DNA of 64,000 nucleotides from Erythrocercus mccallii (Eukaryota > Chordata > Aves > Passeriformes > Dicruridae). A program made the translations under genes and the position numbers. Within the stretch, counting starts at the first letter, position 1, and each line of letters begins with the position of its first letter. Shown here one piece after another: positions 1 through 12,930 of the stretch. The DNA lies in the NCBI GenBank assembly GCA_013397435.1, contig VZRG01001961.1, positions 2,637 through 66,636 of the forward strand. Reading direction: 5' to 3'. Under the pieces are notes generated by a model. That model was not told the DNA's origin, did not search any database, and was given only the letters and a program-made list of their open reading frames with translations.

Positions 1-308
1 TCAATACTTAAGTATTCAACAATCCAGGAGGGTTTTTTGGCAAGCTGCCCCATAGAAACAGCTACAGATCTTGAGGTATGTTTCAAAGATCCAACAGGTG
101 CCTTTATGCTGGCACTGGGCAAATTACGGTGGGAGAAGCACAGAAGATTCTGGTTCTTCTTCCTTAAAAGTTCCAGGGGTATAACTTAAACTGTTTTCCT
201 AATGTGGAAAACACCAACTTGGGTGTGGGGGTGTAATACAACAAATGCTCTCTTTTATCACTCTTCTCTTTATTGGCTACAGCTGTGACTCATCAGGGCC
301 AGGCTGTA

Positions 309-339
309 CTGGGTAATTAACACAGCTGTTAATTACCAG
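309..339. repeat. Near-perfect inverted repeat (palindrome)
   Basis: The arms 'ctgggtaattaaca' and 'tgttaattaccag' pair with one bulged G and almost no loop. Each arm contains a TAATTA homeodomain-type core, so the site could be a paired homeobox site or simply a chance palindrome. Confidence 0.8.
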
Positions 340-3300
340 GGGCCAGGTCACCTGTATTCCCTTCTCATACAGTGACTGGGTGATGTTCTCCTCAAAACAT
401 AGACTGTCTGCCCTGAGACAGAACAAATATTTTCAAATAAAATAACCTTTCCCTGCTACGAATAAGAGACAAATACTGCAACACTCCCAAGTTAGCTGCA
501 CAAATCAGGAAAGTAACAGTTGTGCTAAATTATTTCATCCCATAAATTCTCTTCCTTTGGGCACAGACTACTTTCAGTATTTACAATTTAAATAACTAGA
601 TCGTATTCTTCCATGAACAGCGAGAATAAACTAGAAATCAGATGCATGGCCATCCTCTGTCACATTTTTGTGGACCCATAATGAAACATTTGAGAAGCTG
701 TATTTGCTGCCTCTGATCACAGTTGTTCTGTTCATTAGTGACACGTTCCCAAGTAAACTCTCAGCCACACTGCCAGTTCAATCTGCTTACTTGTGTTTGG
801 GAGCTAATTAACAGCAAATTAACATTCTGAATTCCATGCATATTTCTCATGCATACATTAAATTTATCTCATGGCTGGCATTTCAGAGGATTTTTTTTTG
901 TGAAATTATTTTCATCTAACAAAGGAAGCTACTAAAATGGCCTTTGTGCTTGGTTTTGTGGTGGCACAAGAGGCATCGTTCAAGATATTTTACCAAATAT
1001 GTTCAAGAAATACTTTTTCCCTCATATTTGTAGTACCTGTCTACACTGCACTAGTATTAATAATAGAAGTGTTGTCAAAAACTGGAAAAATAACATCTTC
1101 AAGCTCCTAAGTAATTTCACCCTTGCCTGTTCCCACTTCTGGGCCGGTGTTTCTCCTTTCTACCTCGCAGGCTAGCAGATGTGATAAAAAGAAACCAAAT
1201 TAAATCATATATGCATCAGATAAATATCTGTACCTAAGACAGATCTTTTTGTTTGTCATATTAAAACATTTACATGGTAAAATGAATTAAAACAATAACT
1301 CTTGACAAGCAAGAGTAAAAAGAATTTGAAGAACAGCTCTAAAACCAAAAAAGGATCATAATTATGCGTCAGGCTTTCATGCTAATTAATTGATAGACAC
1401 TTTGTTCCCAAAGATTTTTCCATATTTTTCACAGAGATTTAACTAGTTCCTTCATCAGTTTCCTTCTATATTTGCTGTGGACTATGTGAAATTTCCAGGT
1501 GCAGACTGAGTCCAGGTTCCAGCCCACAGTGGGTCCCTGAGATCTCTCATGAAGGAGCACGCAGTGAATCACTTTTGTGCGAGGAAATTCTGCAGCAGGG
1601 CCAAGTTAAATGTGCCCTTTTCTTTGCCCAAGAAAAGCACAGACCATGCAGGAATCTGCTGCTGGAAACAGCGAGAATCCAAATTGGGGGCCTGGTGAAA
1701 CTACAGTGGTGAAAGGTACTTTCTTGACTTAGTGCTGAATTGCACGTGTGTGCAGTGATTGGGCTACAGACCCAAACCATAATTAGGTTGATTAGTGCTG
1801 GGACTTCCTCAGGGACAGAGCCAGAATTTACACAGTTACTCCTGCAGCACACAAGGAAGGAGGACTGCCAGCCTCCAGATCAAAGCAGTGCAGCTGCAGG
1901 GCTCTGGGTGCATTCCCCTTCTTGTGCATCTCGACCGGATCAGGAGTCAACAGCCCAAACGTGTCTCACTGAACCTCCAGGGCCACAGGCTTCAGAGGAG
2001 TTGGAAGAGACACAAGACCTCCAGTGACCACAATATCAGATTCAAGATTGCAAACTGCTCGTTCAGGAGCCCGTCATGATTTCAGGAGTCAGCAGGAAGA
2101 ACAAGGAGCCACTAGAAATGGAATGTAATCAATCCCTTTTGATAACAGCTATTTTAAAGAATGGTTGAGGTCAGCTGTAAAATATAACTGCAGTTGTACA
2201 GCTGAGCCTGTAAAATTACCTTTGCTAATACAGCTGTGGCAGCTTACACTGAGCAGTTTGTGCCACGGAGCTTATGGAAACATTACATTTGCTTAAAATT
2301 CCCTTCTGTTTCCAGAGGATGACACTCAAAAGGATGTCTGGAGGGAGTGTCTATAGGTACTGCACGGTTCTGAGTCACCAGGCAGCTCTGTGATATAATT
2401 GTCTATGTAACTCTAATGGTGACCTGCTGAATAGAGGCTAGAACCAGACAGGAACCATTAAATTACTAGCAATTCTGAAATAAAATGTGTTAGAAGTGGG
2501 TTTGTGGTGACCAGATCCTTTAGGAATGCTCTCCTACATGTTATCATGTCAGAAGAAATGACAAATAAAGAGATCACAAATCTCTGAATAAAGGAGATTA
2601 CAAATCTCTGTAGTTTCTTCCACTATCCCTTTAAAATAATGCTTCATCTGGTCTTCCAACTATATTTAAATTAATTAAAACTCATTTATCACCACAAGTC
2701 CTCTGAAGTACTTGGGGATTCAAAGTCAGTTTTTCTTGCTCTATCAAGTATCTTAGTTTTCTAAGTGGGAAGGATGTGACCTATAAATTACCATGATGAA
2801 TAACTTTGTGAGTAAGAACGTGGGTCAGTTTTTCATTAAAATTAAAAGGTCCTCATTCTCTGTTGTCAGATTCTCAAGTGCTGCTGCAAAGGGAAACAAA
2901 GAGCTGTCAAACAGAGTGATGATATTTCACACCCAGTTTGCCCTGCTGTAAGGAACACGTCATGTTACGGGACAGTGCGTAGGCACAACCATTACACTCT
3001 GATTTCAAGGACAGCAAGTAAATTCTGATTTATTCATCATGGAGAAGGAATTTCTTGCTGGTTGAAACTTGCTTCCACGAACACACAGGGTCAATGTACC
3101 ACTTAATTCCTAAATAAATCTTCTGAAGATGAACAAATTTCAAATAGCACAATATTGTATCATTTCTGCCAGTCTGAAGGAAAACCAGCATTACTGGAAA
3201 ATCCTTCTCCTCGTCCAAGGGTTTTGAAAGTCAGAGGAATGTGAGCAGGCTGTCAAGTTATGGAGACTGCAGGTGAAAGACAGATTTTAGGGAATTTTTT

Positions 3301-3772
3301 AAATGCAGCAATGAAGCCTCCTGGCATACTGTGCATTTTACACAGACACAAACTACTGAGAGTAAAAGATGCAGCTGAGGATCCTTTAAGAAACAGTTGA
3401 AGGTACCCCAAAAACAAGTTCAAAAGCAGCTTGAATACTCTCAGGACACAAGTTCACAACTTCACATTGTAACTTTTCAGGATGGGGACAATTGTTCTCC
3501 AGTGAAGTGCTGGTGGATGCCACGTAGGAACAGAGAAAGTGCTTACAAAGCAAAAATCAAGTGCCCCAAGGAACATACACAGAAAACAAAAATACATTTC
3601 TCTAAAATATAGTCATCAGTAAGAACCACGAAGGAGTGAAGCTTAGCTGGAGACATGGTATTTTTCCATTTGTAGTGGCACCTCTCTGGATTGCACATGC
3701 CCTGACTCCTGGAGAGCAGGAGGCACTGCAGGGAACTCTGTCCTGCCGAGGGGTTGCTTTAATGCTCAGAGA

Positions 3773-3804
3773 CTGCGAGGTGCTGCGAGGTGCTGCGAGG
3801 GACA
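3773..3804. repeat. Short tandem repeat of 'tgcgaggtgc'
   Basis: About three near-perfect copies of the 10-mer in a GC-rich island at 3690-3900. The frames open there (up to 101 codons) have no recognisable family and overlap on both strands, as expected for GC-rich DNA. Confidence 0.8.
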
Positions 3805-6800
3805 GCAGGGCTCTTCTCTTGCCGTCCCTGTCACAGACAGGAGGCACCTCTGCATCTCCAGCCAACCTGCCTCTTCTCCAAAGCAGTCAGTTCCCACGGG
3901 AGAAGGGAATGGATCTGACAGGGCTGACATTTTCCATCTAAGCCAGTTTTCTGATGAGAAAGGAACGGGAAGATCGGCAGAGGAACGGCAAACTCTTGTC
4001 CTAGAAAGGGAGATGCCACCTACAAAATGTCTCCCAAACTCTGTCAGGCCAGGAGGGAACCACAGGTGAGGCTCTGCAGCTCAGCTCTGCCAGCAGATGC
4101 CTTTTGAATTTGGTGGTTTATTTACTGATTTACAACAGTGCCCTTCACAGACATTTGCAGGATTGTATAAAGCAGAACAAAGAAATTCTCCAAGTGTCTC
4201 ATCTGAAGTGAGTAGATGGAAGGAATTTTTAATGTTTGACCTTAAACATATTGAAAGCCTAATATGGTTTCATCTCTTTTCCCAAATGAGCAAAATATCT
4301 ATACCAAGAAACTGCAGGGAACATAAACAGAACATGAAGTGAATTACCTGACCTGAAAAATAAGGCTTTGGGCAAAGATGTGAACATTAATCAGCACACA
4401 AAGATAAGGAATGAGCCAACAAATGAGGGGTTTTCACTAGAAATAATGAAAATTTGCCTTCTAATGCTGCTTTTGTGTTAAAAGAGAGCTAAGGAAGTTT
4501 CCTGAATAAAGATGTGAGAAAGATGGATGGAAGAGAAATATATTACATATGTTACTGAACCCTGAATAGATCAAAATAGGTAATGAACAACGCAGAAACA
4601 TAATATAGGCATACTGTAAATAATTAGAAATATCACATCTAGGATCATATAGAATGATAACCTACATAAAGCACACTATGACAAAAATCATAATCCGATA
4701 AGTGAAGGCAAAAAAAGTGAATCAGTTTCTTGTGAGTTGAACTCACACAGCTTTGAATGGTAAATTACTTAGAAGCACCTTATATTGATTTTCTGTTCTC
4801 CCTGAAAACACAGGTCAGTTCAGCCCCACACCAGCCAGAAGAGTGTTCAGGATGTTCAGAACAGCTCTGACACTCCATAGGATTTACACATTTACACATT
4901 TACACAGGTGTATTCCCCGCGCCAAAGGTGAGATCCAATGGCCCAACCCGTACCCACTTGTCTCTGCAGACCCACACAGGGGCCGGGGTCAGACAACGTC
5001 CCTGTTCCCCAGAGGAAAGGAACTCTTTGTGTTCCTTTGAGCTTTGACGAGGCTGTAGAGAAGGGGAAGTGTGTGCAGACTCTGATTTAGTGAAGATGGC
5101 TGAGTTGGAGATGCTGGTTGAAGGTGTTTCCCCAGGGCAGCCCAGGGGATCCATCCTGATCTGCAGGAAGTCACAGCCTAGCAGTGCCAGGAGCTCAGCA
5201 AACAAACACAAGTGAACAAGGCGTTGTCTCTTTTATCCTTTAAAGAAAAAGGGAACAGCCTCCCTCCTCAAGGACAGGCACCAGCCCCCCAAGCACATGC
5301 ATTTCAGCTCTGTGGATTTCAGTGACCTGAAATACAAGTTCTCAGAGACACAATGTGACTTTTTTGAACCTACGTGCTCCATCTTACTACAAAGATATGT
5401 TTTTAAAGAGAGGATTTTATAGTGAGCAGCAAAGCATAATAATGATTAATCCCCTGATTGCCAGCAAGTGCCCTGAACAGCTCTTACTCCGCAGACAGTG
5501 ACATTCTCTTGCTAAAGTGAAAACATAGTGGCATTTCAAGTTAAAAAAAAATAATGTTCATTGAAATAGAAATAGCAGTAGCTGGCACCGAGAGTAACAA
5601 ATGAGAAGGTCAGATAACAGACACAAACAGTACAGAACATAGATGCAACATACCCTGTGCAGGATTCATTCCAGCAGTATTGATAAAGCATACATTTGTT
5701 CAACAAAAAGAAAAATGTATTACATTGCGTTATGTTACATTTTTTGATTAAATGCAAATAACTCCTAATCAGCACCTTCTAGCAGGGTTGCTAATGGAAA
5801 TGCATTAATTAATGCTGGACACCTATTATTTTATTCTGGTTTGAAGAGTCACAGTTATTTGCAGTTCTGTTATCCAGAAGAACACCTGTAATTTTCCGAA
5901 AACCCAATCAAAGCTTCACAATAGAGTTTTAAACTGTGATTCAGCAATGGCTCATATGCTAAAGTCCTATCAGAATAAAATCCAAAGTAAGCACCTCTCA
6001 AATCTTTTTGTGGGGATGCAACAAAGTACTCCTCCCTTTCCTTTATCTGATCTATGTATCTGAAACCAAGGAGAGCCACTGCTCCCCCTGTGCACTTCCA
6101 GAAGGTTTATGGCACTCCTGACAGGCAAGGCAAGCTCAGGCTGGGATTTAAGGCAGCTCTCGAGCTTTGCTCAGCCTGCATGTATTGCTCTGTGTCTGGA
6201 GGTGTGTAGATAAAGCAACACTGGCCTGGCCCTAAAGGCCAAATTCAGGTCAAAATAGATAACCAACATCTGGAGCAAAAAGGCAGCGGAGGAGCAAAGA
6301 CTACACCTACGCAAAATCTGTGAACACAGAGTGTGCAAGAGTCTTAAGTGATCGAAATGAGAGAAACAATGTCCAAATTAAAGATTTTCTGTAGTCTGAG
6401 ATAGTAACCCACAGCCACAATTACTTTCTGATAATAAACAGAAATGCAAGTTAAATTAGTATCAAAACAATAGCTACTTGAAGGGAACTGGAATGTATCT
6501 GGATTTAAGAGGTGAAATAAGCTGATTAACACCTTTGAAAGTGTATTTGGAACAGAAACATTTTGTTATAAAGTCAGTGTTATCACATAATGAGGGGCTC
6601 TGCCATCCTGCTGTAGGAACCACAGCAAACAAATTATTTTCAATCAGGGATCTGTGCTTTGTTTTAAAAAGCAGAGACCTTAGAAATAACATTTTCACCC
6701 GTATACTTGACATTACCTAAAATAAAAACGGAACAGGAGTGAATCAGCCCCTTTTCACACATTGTTGAGTTAAAAAAAGCCCTGAAAACCTGATGTGCAG

Positions 6801-6849
6801 AGAAGACTGAACGCTGTAAGGAGTGGCTTTACCACCACAACAAGAGGCA

Positions 6850-6904
6850 CTTTTCTATTTTTTTCATTTTTTATTTTTTTTCTTCTTTTTTTTTTTTTTT
6901 TTTT
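6850..6904. repeat. T-rich tract
   Basis: About 55 bp almost entirely T with a few A and C interruptions, ending in a run of more than 20 T. It may be the poly(A) remnant of a minus-strand retroposon, but no element is recognisable beside it. Confidence 0.95.
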
Positions 6905-7128
6905 GACCAAAAGAAAACTTTGACTGGAGATAAACTTTATCTGTATTCCTGTAAGGTACCAAATTAACTGCTACTGGGAGAAATTAATAAGCTCAAAAGT
7001 AGTGGAATTAGCACCAAAACATACTTAATTAAAAAACCCCAAAAAACAACAAAACACAAACAAACTGCCTGATGGGGATGAAATAAGATGTGGTAAAAGA
7101 GAAATGATCAAATGGGGAGAAGCTTATT

Positions 7129-7400
7129 ATGCAAAACCTTCAGTACTGGTCCCAAGACTCATTTTATTTAGCATTTTCATCAGTTATCTTGGCACGAAAT
7201 AGAGAACCAAACCAATTAAACATTAATGGCACAAAGTTAGAAGGCAGTGACCATCCTAATGAGGATCCCAATCAAATACAAGAAGAGCTGGATGGCATTA
7301 AAGACTGGAGAAACAAAAATTACATAAATTATGACAGTAAGAAGTGCAAGGTGATGTCCTGGAGATTAACACAAATTTCTGGTATAAGCTGAGGGCAGGG
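7129..7400 (+). mobile_element. Decayed CR1 ORF2 (reverse transcriptase) remnant
   Basis: The plus-strand translation contains GTKL, then IQEELDGIKDW, then DSKKCKVM, in the order and spacing of the segment after the catalytic motif of CR1-type LINE reverse transcriptases (D-D-T-K-L, then I-Q-x-x-L-D-x-L-x-x-W, then K-C-K-V-M). The frame ends at a stop near 7392. Similarity beyond about 7400 is unclear, although 7400-7640 may be a continuation of the same old copy. The catalytic part is not recognisable and the copy is inactive. Confidence 0.5.
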
Positions 7401-10129
7401 GAGGTGTGCGGGACACGGCAGTGTGATGGAACCCAAGGAGACATTGCAGGAAGATTGGTTCTTTAGTGAGGGGGGCATCAGGGATCTGGAGAGATGATCT
7501 TACGAGAGGGGTTTCTACACCCTCGTTATCCATCCCAACAGAGCAAAGCTGGCAGAGGGTCCCCCTGCTCAGTGAAATTCTGCTGAACCTTCAATACCAA
7601 CGAGGAGAGAAGGGCCAATACACACAGGAGAAGAGGAGGTGCTTCGGGGTGGGAACTCAGAATGAAGTTTGCAACTTTTCAGAGAGTAAAGTTCCAAACC
7701 AGTCTTTTAGAAGTTAACAATTTTTAAGGCCAGTTTTATAAAAAAGGATTAGCTGCCATGTTTGCCTGCAGTTACAGAGCAGTAAACACGTTCCCCCAGG
7801 AGAGCTGCCTTTTGCTTCTACGTTCTCTGTTCCTAACGGCCAAAAGAAGCTCCAACACAGACAGAGCTTCATTTCTCCTGCCAAGCCTTGATGTGAACCA
7901 TACAGATCTCAGAGATCTCAGTCAGGGACAAGGGCAATGCAGCCCACTCCCTGCCCCACTGTGCTCTAGTTCATCTCCAGTAGCTCTGTGGATTGTAACT
8001 CTCTTGGGAGACCTCTGCGACCCCTCAGAAACTGGTTAAGATAAGGCAAGCATTTTCTATTTTTCTATTTTCCGAATATTTTGGCAGTTGTTTTCATGTG
8101 ATTTCCCACAATATCTGAGTGAAGGTTTTTTGAAGCCTTCATAAAATCCAAGCATGCATTACAAGAAATGACTAAGTTTACGACCTGACATTATGTCATA
8201 TAATTACGTATTAATGTAATTTTTAAAAAGACAATTTTTCTTCTGATTACAGCAGAAATGCTGCCACACATATAAATCCAATAAAGCTGTGTCTTGCCCT
8301 GGAATATATTAGTATACGAGAGTGGATTTTTTGGTGTGACTTTGAGAAGCGCTTGGCACTTGTTGTTCTCACAGAGGCTGCTCTGCATTCTGGGCAGTGG
8401 AGAGGGTTACCCATGTCACCAGAAAATGTTACACAGCAGCCTCTGAGACATTCCCAGCTCCACAGGTTCACTGATGGCTTAGTGGCTGGAATCCAACTGC
8501 AGTTCTGTTGTATGGCATGCAAAGAAACCCACCCAAGCGTGGAGCTTTTCAAAAAAGATTTCAGATGCAGTGTTTCAAATGTACATTTTGGTGATGTAAC
8601 CGTGAATTTAAAGTGGTCTAGTTTTAGCCTCTCTGTACTAGAAATTCTTAAGGAAAGCTAAGCTTTCATCCTTCATTCTTGTCAATTGTTGGTGCTCATA
8701 ATCAAAATGAAAGACATGAAATAGTGTTTGATAACAACAATTAAACATTGTCATTTTAGCTTTTCCATTGATTTATCAAGAATTTTTGCCTTATTCGCCA
8801 CTAAGCAGCGAGTTCACTGATCTGTTACGGAGACAGAATTATTAAAATTGTCCTGACCTTATTTTCCTACTTATGAATGGATATTCCCAAAAATTACATT
8901 AAAATACTCCAAACTTGGCTTTCATACATCAGAAGCCTTAGACAGCAAGGGAAATTTCAAAATGCTGAGTAATGCCTTTACTCCCTTGATCTTTTACTCT
9001 GTCAAAATATAAACTTTTTACTGCACCCCATTGCCATGCCATGTACAGTAATTACGAGGTGACAGAGAAAGGGAGCCTGGCAGGTTTTCTCCAGATTTTA
9101 ATGGGGCTGAGGAGCCTCAAGGACTCTCCTGCTGCAATGGGGGTGTTGTTCTGCACAGTATTTCTACAAAGCAATATTTCTGCAAGTATTTCCACATATT
9201 GCTTGAAAAAAGGAAAGCAGCAGCAAGGAAAAAAGGCAGAAAGCTGCAGAGAGGTTAAAGCGAGGTATAAATCTCACTGGATAATTGCCATTAGGTATTT
9301 ATTTGAACTGGCACATGCAGAATTGTCTACTCCTTCTTTATGTAGGCAAGGAAACAAAATCTAAACTCTCTTGCTATTGTAGGGGCAAGAAGGGGCTGGC
9401 AGTGATACAGACCCAGCACCGTCACTGACACGGACCCCGCCTGATTGGGAGTGGCCAAGGCACTGCAGGATGCCCTCGCTGGAGCTCCTGCCATGACTCT
9501 GTTGTCTCACCAAGGAAAATGCACTGCAAAAGGCTCTGGCAAAAGCACTGTTACAACTACTCATCGATGGGAATGTAGCAGGCAAACCTCTGCTTCTGTC
9601 ACCTCCTTATTTTGACTCTTTCTGTTCCTGTTCCTCTCCACAAGAGCTGCAGAAGCCATAGAGCCCTGGGTGTGTGCAGTTGTGCCCGGTGGCACAGCTC
9701 CGAGAGCAGCAGCTCCGCAGTTCTGAACGCATCTGCAGCACCTCCTTCACTGCTCAGCTTTCAGGAAGTGCTGGACTAATGGGCTGGGCTCCCAATCCTC
9801 TCCTGTAGAAACAGCATCACCCTGCAGAGCAGTCACAGTTCACCCTGGGCATTTCGATGTTTCGGTAATTTCGGGGAAGATGACGTGAACATGAACTCCT
9901 CATCTCGTTGGCCTTATTTGTCATCTCATCTGCAGAAAGAGCAAACTGACTAACACAGCATGTTCCATCTGCTGCCATGAATCACGAGCTTCCCCTGGCT
10001 GCAGATGAGTCTGGGGCCAAGCAGCATTAATAGAAGGCAGCAGCCCTCCAGCCACAGTTCTGGGAGCTGAAGTGATCTAGCCACTCAAGATGTCGTTTCA
10101 ATAGCTCCTGGAAAGCCAGCAGGCATGTC

Positions 10130-10335
10130 AGATCCTCAGAATGCAGGGCTGGAGAGATGCTTAAGAGGTCATCTCTCTTTCTGCCATCTCAAGGCAAGAT
10201 CAACTTTACCGCAACTCTTCATGACAGATGAAGTTCTTGGAGCTGTAAAAGGCTGGAGCTCCCTTCCACAGCTCTTCTCAGCATTGTTTTCCACCAACAG
10301 TTAAGGAACTCTTCTTAGAAATTCACCTACATGAA
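10130..10335 (-). mobile_element. Probable ancient CR1 3' fragment
   Basis: The plus-strand order 'gaggtcatctc', 'ctcaaggcaag', 'ttcatgacagatgaagttctt' and 'ctcccttccaca' follows the reverse complement of the CR1 3' region (the segment before the terminal repeat). Divergence is high, so this would be an old insertion. The terminal repeat itself is not preserved. Confidence 0.45.
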
Positions 10336-12591
10336 GAAGCTTGCACCTCAGAAGAGTTAGGAAAAGACACAAGTACTTAATTCACAACACAAATGCTGCA
10401 GACAAAACTGATGAGGGAAGGTTGAGCTTGAGATGTCTGAGGGCCATTAGTATCCTGCCCCTTACAGCTGTAATTCCTACGCTTTCTGATGGTAAAAACC
10501 CTCAAGTGGATTTTTCTTTCATGGCTTTCCTGTGTCTCAAACTGTTAAAAACAGAGATCTTTCTCTGATAAAATCAGATCAATACCTAACAGAAGAATCG
10601 CTGGAAACATACTTTTAGTGATGGGAGGGTTCCAATGCAGGCTGGAATGGTTTACATTACAATTACCTGCAGCAGGAAGCACAGTGCAGGGAAACCCCCC
10701 TGGCTGAGTGTGAGCAATCCTACGGAGGGCTGGGAGTGCCCAGCTGCTGCAGCGTGGGCCAGCACCAGGAGGTACTTCTGAAAACAGGGCACTCTGGAAC
10801 GGGGAAAGGAGAAACACAGCAACCAAAATGCAGAATTCCAAGGGAACCTGCACAAACAAAAGGGAAGATGTGATCTCATCCCCTCAGGCCCCTGCCAGCC
10901 TGGGAGGGACAGCCAGCTGGTGCTGTTGCATAACCTTGGCCGAGTCACCTCTACCTATTTCTCTGACCACCCTTCCTTTGTATTGTTTACTCAGATTATG
11001 CACTTTAGGTTCCTAAGGGCACTTGGGTGTCTAATGCCTCTGTGGACAGGTTTTGAAGCCCACCAGGTCAGGTACTGTCTCTCACACCTTGCACAGCCCA
11101 GCTTTGATCTCGCCTGCCACACCTCACTGTTGATCCCAAAACCATCACAGCTCAGCACTGAGCTCTTCTGTTCCACATATGAACATCAAGCACAGAACTC
11201 TGTGGGAGCCAACAAGTGAATTCACTTCTTTTATACAGTCACAAATGTAGGTATAAGGATTCAAACAGAAGGAAGAGCAGATTGAGGATCCATGTCACAA
11301 AACCACTGTATAAAATCCTATCCACAACAATGACAGCTTGACTTTAACTGTAAATTTCATACAGAAGAAAATGTGTGGAAACATCAGTTATTTTGAGACC
11401 AGAAACCTCCCTGAGTATTTGCTGCTCAGCAGAGCAGGCTCAGCTGAGCCCTTGACTTTCCTGAGCTTTAGCAGCCTCATGTGGCCACGTCCAGAGCAAG
11501 GGGATCATGGAAAAATTCTGGACAGTTGAAAGGATGCTCCAGCTTAGACCAGGAGCTGGGCAGCTGCAAACACACTCAGAGTCACAAAATGTAATTCTTC
11601 CTTACGAAAACGAAGGCTGAAAGGTGACCTCAGTGCACGTGTGAGCTTACACACAGCAGCCAAGGGAGCTCCTCAGCCTTATTAGATAAAGGTATCATCA
11701 ACTCCATCCTCTGGTAGCTGGAGAAACTCGGTGCCCTGAAAGCTGCAGTCTCATGGTGGTGTGTCCTTAAATGCTGGTGGTGCACCACCTGAATATTTTA
11801 GATGCTTTGCAGAAGAACTACTGGGAAAAACCCTTGTGTCTGTAATACACTGATCTGGCCACATGCTGGGTACAGGATGATCTATCACCTGATACCTCAA
11901 GACCTCTTTAAAAACGTTAATATTTTTTATTTTTTCTGTGTTTCTACAGGGGCTCTTCTGGCCCCAGAAGATGGAATCTTCCCTAGCTAAGCACTGCTGC
12001 GGTGTCCTTATCCCATCCCTGAAGAGAGGCCAATGAATAACATGCCCTATTTGGCAAGTGCTTTCTCAAGTGTAAACAAGTGCGTTTTTAAAATGCCCCT
12101 CCCCACTCCTTCTTACAAAAATAAACCAAACTCACCATATTAACTGATAAACTGTGTACTAAAGTACTGACAAAACCCAGCAATAAATAATAAAAGCACA
12201 ACTCTGCATTTTAAAAGAAGCCTTGGAACAGAACCGAGAGGTTATCTCTTTAGCTCCCAGGAAGAACAAAGATAAAAACAGCAGTAACATTGTGCACTGT
12301 GTTTAAAAACCTTGGTGAGATCAGGAGGAAAGGCACTGTAAGATTTCAATGCTCATGTCTTTTTAAGCACTTATATCCTTCAGGTAATTTTTCTATTACA
12401 TGCAGTAAAGAAAGAAGGTACCCAGACACATGTTTTCATTGCTCACCTGAAGGAATTTCAGGAAAAAATTCAAAGCCTGCATTCTGGGGTGTTTTTGTAC
12501 ATGTTGTACATTCAGGAAAAAAGACCAAACAAGAAATAGCAGTAAATGTAGCAATTAAAAGCAGATATTTGAAATAAAAGGTGTTGATAAT

Positions 12592-12930
12592 CTGCAGTGA
12601 GGTCAGTGGAGGGTCACCACGATGGTTCAGGGGCTGGGGTATGTGCTCTGTGAGGTGCTGGGTGGTGGGTAGGAGACAGAAGAGTAACAGGCATAAACTG
12701 AATCTAAAGATGTTTACACTGGATAACAGGAAACTTTTGCACAATGAGGAGAGCTGGGCAGTGGAAGTGGCTGCCCAGAGAGGCTGCACTCTCTCCATGC
12801 TTGGAGGTTTCCAGGAGCAAGCTGGATAAAGCCTTCAGTGCTCTGATGTCACATCTGCCCCTGCTTTGGGCAGGAGGGTCACTAGAGACCTCCTGCAGTT
12901 CCTCCCAACCTGATCTGCTTTATGATCTCA
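12592..12930 (+). mobile_element. CR1 3' fragment
   Basis: The segment has recognisable CR1 blocks in order: 'ggttcaggggctgg', 'aggcataaactgaa', 'ctggataacaggaaac', 'cacaatgag', 'gctgcccagagaggctgc', 'cttggaggtttccagg', 'agagacctcctgcagtt' and 'cctcccaacctgat'. The order gives plus orientation, antisense to the SPAG16 exon. Between the first two blocks the copy is shorter than I expect for a full element, suggesting an internal deletion. It lacks a perfect ATTCTATGATT end. Confidence 0.85.

Larger units (their letters stand above)
1..6849. other. AT-rich non-coding stretch, no gene seen
   Basis: Apart from the palindrome at 309-339 and the GC-rich short tandem repeat at about 3773, I recognise no exon, RNA gene or repeat. 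Open frames of 60-103 codons at 1547-2079, 3397-4342 and 4843-5211 overlap on both strands and show no known domain. Confidence 0.6.
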
